Origin: Sarcocystis neurona
Lineage: Eukaryota; Apicomplexa; Conoidasida; Eucoccidiorida; Sarcocystidae
Assembly: GCA_000727475.1 (NCBI GenBank)
Contig: KL647294.1
Coordinates: forward strand, 1,424,369-1,488,368
DNA: 64,000 nucleotides
Reading direction: 5' to 3'
Positions within the stretch are counted from its first letter, which is position 1. Every line of letters begins with the position of its first letter. Of this stretch, positions 60,032 to 64,000 are shown one piece after another. The notes below the pieces were generated by a model. The model did no database searches. It had not been told where the DNA came from and saw only the letters and a list, made by a program, of their open reading frames with translations. A program made the position numbers and the translations under genes.

Positions 60032-62830
60032 TCAGCTTCGTTGAGTTGCACAATGCAAAAATGCTGTAATGTTGTTTTTTCCTTTTGAAAACGAGCAGTG
60101 CTCAACACAAAGTTGCTGAAACGTCCGTCTTCTTCTCTTTAAAATCAGCAGTAGGCATGGTAGCATTCTTCCGTGATTAGCCACGCCAGTGACAGCTTCC
60201 TCTGCTGATGACAGGCAGCAACAGCAGCTGTAACTATCCTCGAGCATGACGACGCAGCAGCGTCCTTCTTCAAAAAGAAGAATCATCCCCACGTGCTCCC
60301 AAGGCAAGAGGGACAAACCGGCCCTCTGTAGTCTTCCCGTCGTCCGTTTGTGCCTGTTGTCGGTACTCCTGTCAGGCACTGCAACAGTTGCGTAATCGCC
60401 AGTTCCAGCAACCCGAATCGTCTTCCTATCACAGGTCCTACTCGTGCACTGCGTCACCTGACAACGTGGAGACATTTCTGCAATTTCCGGTACATTGAGA
60501 GATAATTAGAGGTACGTACAAACGTCGGTACACAGGATTCTCCAAACCAGTGGATGAGGAGATCGCTGCACACATGTTGCCACCCTCCCCCCACCAAATT
60601 TTCCTGAAACGGTGTATTCTTTGAATCCTGACTGTAGACGAGAGCGACAGCTGCAAGACTGCGTATAATGTTTGCTCACTGTATCACATCTGTTCAACGC
60701 CCCAAGTTGCAACACATTCTTCTGCATTAGCACCAGCAGTAGCAGCACCAATACCGGCAGCACCTACCATTACTTCCACCGATAGCCGTCCTCCTCAACT
60801 CAAGATAGCGATAGCACGACCTTGAGCGGCCGCCACAGCAGCCCTATTTTTGCCCGGAGGCAGAAGGTGGGGCTTAGTCGCAGGCTCTGTAATCGCCGCT
60901 TGTTGATCCGCACAAATTCTCTTATAGTGTCTATGTAGTTGTAATAGTGAATGTGTTACCATGTCGATCAGCAGTGGCAGCAGAAGCCGCCTTCTTTCTT
61001 GAGAACTAAGGCTAGCCACGCGTCCTCTTGACGCCGGAAGCTTAATTTTCCATCTTGTTCACCACTACCTGTCTACAACCATAAACAAGATTTGCACTAC
61101 AGATCTCCGCTGCTGCTTCAGACGTTTTGGTAGTCCTCCTGGTTTCCTCTGCAGCGCCCTTCGTGCGCCCCAACTTGCTGTTGACGTCCCCCGTTAGCAC
61201 ACACGGCATGGTGCCAACCAGGCTGCTTAGTATTTGTTTTACTTTTTTGCGAAAAGGGGGTTGCCACTGTGCCTCACGTGAATTCCCAGACGTCGTTGTC
61301 ACTGCGTCCCCACCTGTCGGTGTTGAGTCGGTGAACTAAGGTTTTCTTCCCGAGCAGAAAGCACGTCTTCACGCTCAACAGTGTCATCAGCGTTTCCAGC
61401 AGGAGCAACTCCGCCGTCACTAGAAGCAAGCACAGCGCCGTTTGCACCAGTGGAATTACAGATGAAACAGCAACAGCAGGAGAGACAACGGCTGGAACAG
61501 CACCAGTAGAAGCTGTTGCTGCTGCTGCTGCTGCGGCAGCCCTAGTGAGAAAAGGGGATCAGCAGCAGTAGCAGAATCCAAGTGTCTGCAAGAATTGACG
61601 GGGACGTCAGAACTTGGAGATCTAGCAGCACTGTCATGAGCAGGAGCGAGAGTTCCAAGATTGTAGCAGATGGAGCAGTGTGACAAGTATTTTTTGTTTT
61701 TTCACGTTGTGTGAGTCGTTGATATCCAGAGCAGCAGCAGCGGAACCATTTGTTCGCACAGTGCCTTTTAACTTATTTTTCGGGACCGTACGCGAGGGAA
61801 GGGCAAGGAAGAGCGTGACCACGAATCTGATGCTACACAGTATAGGCCACCATACAGTCTACTTTTGTACGACTGACCGCTCCGTGTCTGCCGTCGCGGC
61901 GCGATTGTTGAAGGCTGTAGTAGTAGTAGTAATAGGACACGCGCAATTCCACGATCCTGTACTCTTCCTTCGATAGATGCTGGTAGTACCGTTAAGGCTC
62001 GCAGATCGCTTGCGTGTGACATCAGGGCAGCCAGCGTATATGCACGAACTGCCAACTCTTCCCACCCTGTTCACTATTTGTGTGCAAGACGCATTTCTTT
62101 TCCTGTACCTAGCCGTCTTCCTGAGCGAAAACTACCACGTCGCGGATTTGCTTTTTCTGCTCCTTTTTTGAGACCACCTGCTACAAGCAGGTCTCTCACG
62201 TCTTCGGTGTCAACTGATATTGCAGAATCTGTTCGTTCATTCGCACCCGACTTCATGCGCAGGTGCTCCTACAGTCGCGTTAGCTCCCCTGCATGAAAAG
62301 CATTCGATGACGGTAGTTGCTTGTCTACCCACTACCTTTACTATACAGGGCACCGGACACAGAAGCAGCCGTGCACCGGTGAACTTATGCAGCAGTCAAC
62401 TAGAACATGGCAGTGGCGCTTGTAGTGACCTGTCGCCACTGATGTTGGAGCGCATGCTGCCGCGGCTCCGTCTACCGCCACAGCTGCAGCAGGTCTTCCC
62501 GGAGCTTCGCACCGTACCGGGCTCCCAGCTACATATTTTTATAAATATGAAGACGCCAAGCATTCCATAGTCAAATCGACTTTTTGGCTACCCTCTTCCT
62601 CCTTCTTGCTGCTGAGTTGTTGATATCTCAATTGTGGATCTTCGTTCACAGTCGAAACCTCCCCCCAGCTGAAACTGCCGCTGTGCTAGTCTTACGCGTG
62701 CTGCTGCTCTTGCTGTTGTTGCTCCGACGAGAGCTACTGCTACTACGGCTGCCGCTGCTGCTGCGTCGAATATGCGGTGCGACCCGTACTATTGCATGAG
62801 CTACGCAGGAACGTGTGTAAATTATTTACG
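60032..62830 (-). CDS. Coding-like minus-strand segments, frame-shifting, unknown gene or pseudogene
   Basis: Several short stretches look coding but sit in different frames. They include SGANERTDSAISVDTEDVRD (62256-62080), SATAADPLFSLGLPQQQ (about 61600-61530), STGANGAVLASSDGGVAPAG (about 61450-61390), and FRKKVKQILSSLVGTMPC (61240-61180). Others are ASLSSQERRRLLLPLLIDMV (61015-60955) and GTGDYATVAVPDRSTDNRH (60400-60340). AG/GT sites exist between some of them (for example CTGTAG before 62262), but I could not build one consistent model. Either a multi-exon gene with repeat-rich exons, or a decayed copy or assembly error. No domain recognised. Confidence 0.3.
61506..61540. repeat. CTG/CAG trinucleotide tract
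   Basis: CTG run on the plus strand, CAG on the minus strand, where it reads QQQQQQQ or, in the next frame, AAAAAAA. Lies in the coding-like region of uncertain frame at 60-62.8 kb. Confidence 0.9.
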
Positions 62831-63355
62831 AGCGTTTTTGCCGCCAACGACAAACTACAAGCCGACACCAGATGACCGTGTCTGTACACTTTTACGTAAG
62901 GGTTAGTACACACGCGCATACACACCTGTACATAGATTCAATCTGTCGATGCTACAGACGATTCCCTCCCACCTGAGTATAGACAGGTATTCTAACGTGA
63001 ACAAGCACTAAGCGTCCATATGAATAGACCTGCACAAATTCACCTTTTGACTTAAACTTAAACCGTACAGAAGCCGCCACTCAAATCAGGTAGTACAAAG
63101 TTCCCATCGCCGAGGAGTTGGCTTTGAAGGAGCGGCTGCCCGGTGCTTAGATGAATAGAATAGAGAAAGGTAACCTGGGAGGTTGATAAAGAATGCGAAA
63201 GTTCGGTCCTGTCTACGTGGAGTTGGAATGTCCCTGATTACTTACGTTGGTCGGACGACATGAACACTCTGCCATTTCACATACAGAGAAGCCGTACGGT
63301 CTAATATTACGAAGCCTTTAATGCATTAAGCACGCATAGCCGCACGTACTGCGGC

Positions 63356-64000
63356 CTAGGTATAACAAAATTTGTATATGTGTACGCAGACGCGCTTAGA
63401 CTTCCGCCTCCTACTCACACGCTGGTTCACCTCCCTTCCTTGCGCGAAATAGGGGGTCACGCTCTTGCCTCGTCGACAAAGCTTGTTCTTCAACCCCGTA
63501 AACTGGAACCCGTCACCTTCTATGACACGCTCACTGGCGTTCTCTGATGACGAGATCTTTCGCGTTCTCTTGTTCATTACTGCTGTAACTTGACGGAGTG
63601 CGTGTAAATTTCCGTCCAGTGTTTCTGTTCGCTGCAGTTTCCCCGTGCACGCAAGAAACAGTGAATACTGCAGGACCTCTGCTCTGCTTGGTTGCAGAGG
63701 CACAGCCGAAGCGTTCTTACGCGTCACTGAAAAGGCAGCGTGGAGGTTTCTGCCTTCTTCCAGGTGGATTGGAAGAACGTTTTTCTCTTCCGCGTGTGCG
63801 CCGTCCTCCCCTCCAGCAGGGCAATCTTTCAACTTCAATTGCTCTTGCGGCTGGAGAAGGCGACTGAGCCTTCGGCGGCCGCCAGAGTCCAAACGATTCA
63901 CACCGGCAACCAATCGAACACCCGGGCGCTGCTGCCTTGGAAGCCTTTTGTTAGGAGCTACGGCGAATGCGGAGGGGCAATTCTTGCCGCTGTTGCTGTT
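63356..64000 (-). CDS. Partial gene, C-terminal exon, unknown
   Basis: The frame is open from the right window edge to a stop at 63356, about 214 residues. It has no internal methionine needed as a start, so it is probably the 3' exon of a gene extending beyond the window. The composition looks coding: AEVLQYSLFLACTGKLQ, TLDGNLHALRQVTAVMNKRT, and a basic end. The last dozen residues (VCVHIYKFCYT) read like noncoding DNA, so an upstream donor may end the exon earlier. No family recognised. Confidence 0.4.
   Translation of the reverse strand, partial: NSNSGKNCPSAFAVAPNKRLPRQQRPGVRLVAGVNRLDSGGRRRLSRLLQPQEQLKLKDCPAGGEDGAHAEEKNVLPIHLEEGRNLHAAFSVTRKNASAVPLQPSRAEVLQYSLFLACTGKLQRTETLDGNLHALRQVTAVMNKRTRKISSSENASERVIEGDGFQFTGLKNKLCRRGKSVTPYFAQGREVNQRVSRRRKSKRVCVHIYKFCYT

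Overview
The window looks like nuclear DNA of an eimeriid coccidian (Apicomplexa; Eimeria or Cyclospora type). The signs are long, intron-split genes with GT-AG introns of about 0.9 to 2.3 kb, base composition near 50% GC in exons, many CAG/GCA/AGC runs that encode homopolymeric Ala, Gln, Ser and Asn tracts, (TA)n microsatellites in noncoding DNA, and a secreted cysteine-repeat protein resembling oocyst wall proteins. Most long open frames are low-complexity shadows, so gene models were built from protein motifs plus splice-phase agreement, not from ORF length.

Layout, left to right. 1-10 kb is mostly noncoding, with a few coding-like plus-strand stretches that I cannot name. About 10.0-12.2 kb (minus) holds the 3' half of a gene ending in a complete YbjQ/UPF0145 (DUF74) domain split by an intron. 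14.8-32.8 kb (minus) is a giant five-exon gene for a roughly 3,710-residue RCC1-repeat protein with a possible BTB-type segment (IBtk-like architecture) and huge low-complexity tails. 35.6-37.1 kb (plus) is a two-exon secreted protein of 486 residues with no recognised family. It converges on 38.07-39.79 kb (minus), a single-exon secreted protein built from a strikingly regular 32-residue, three-cysteine repeat. 42.6-52.0 kb (minus) is a six-exon type I methionine aminopeptidase of about 899 residues, in which a normal catalytic domain follows a low-complexity N-terminal extension of about 630 residues. 52-64 kb has only fragments: one plus-strand exon resembling the N terminus of FAM135-type serine esterases (57.3 kb), coding-like minus-strand segments in changing frames (60-62.8 kb), and a minus-strand exon running off the right edge.

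The genes do not form an operon or an evident pathway. They are housekeeping (MetAP, YbjQ domain), scaffold/regulatory (RCC1 giant) and secreted (two convergent genes) functions side by side. The most distinctive items are the C-x10-C-x11-C-x8 repeat protein, the giant RCC1 protein, the extended MetAP, and trinucleotide-rich coding-like segments lying inside introns.
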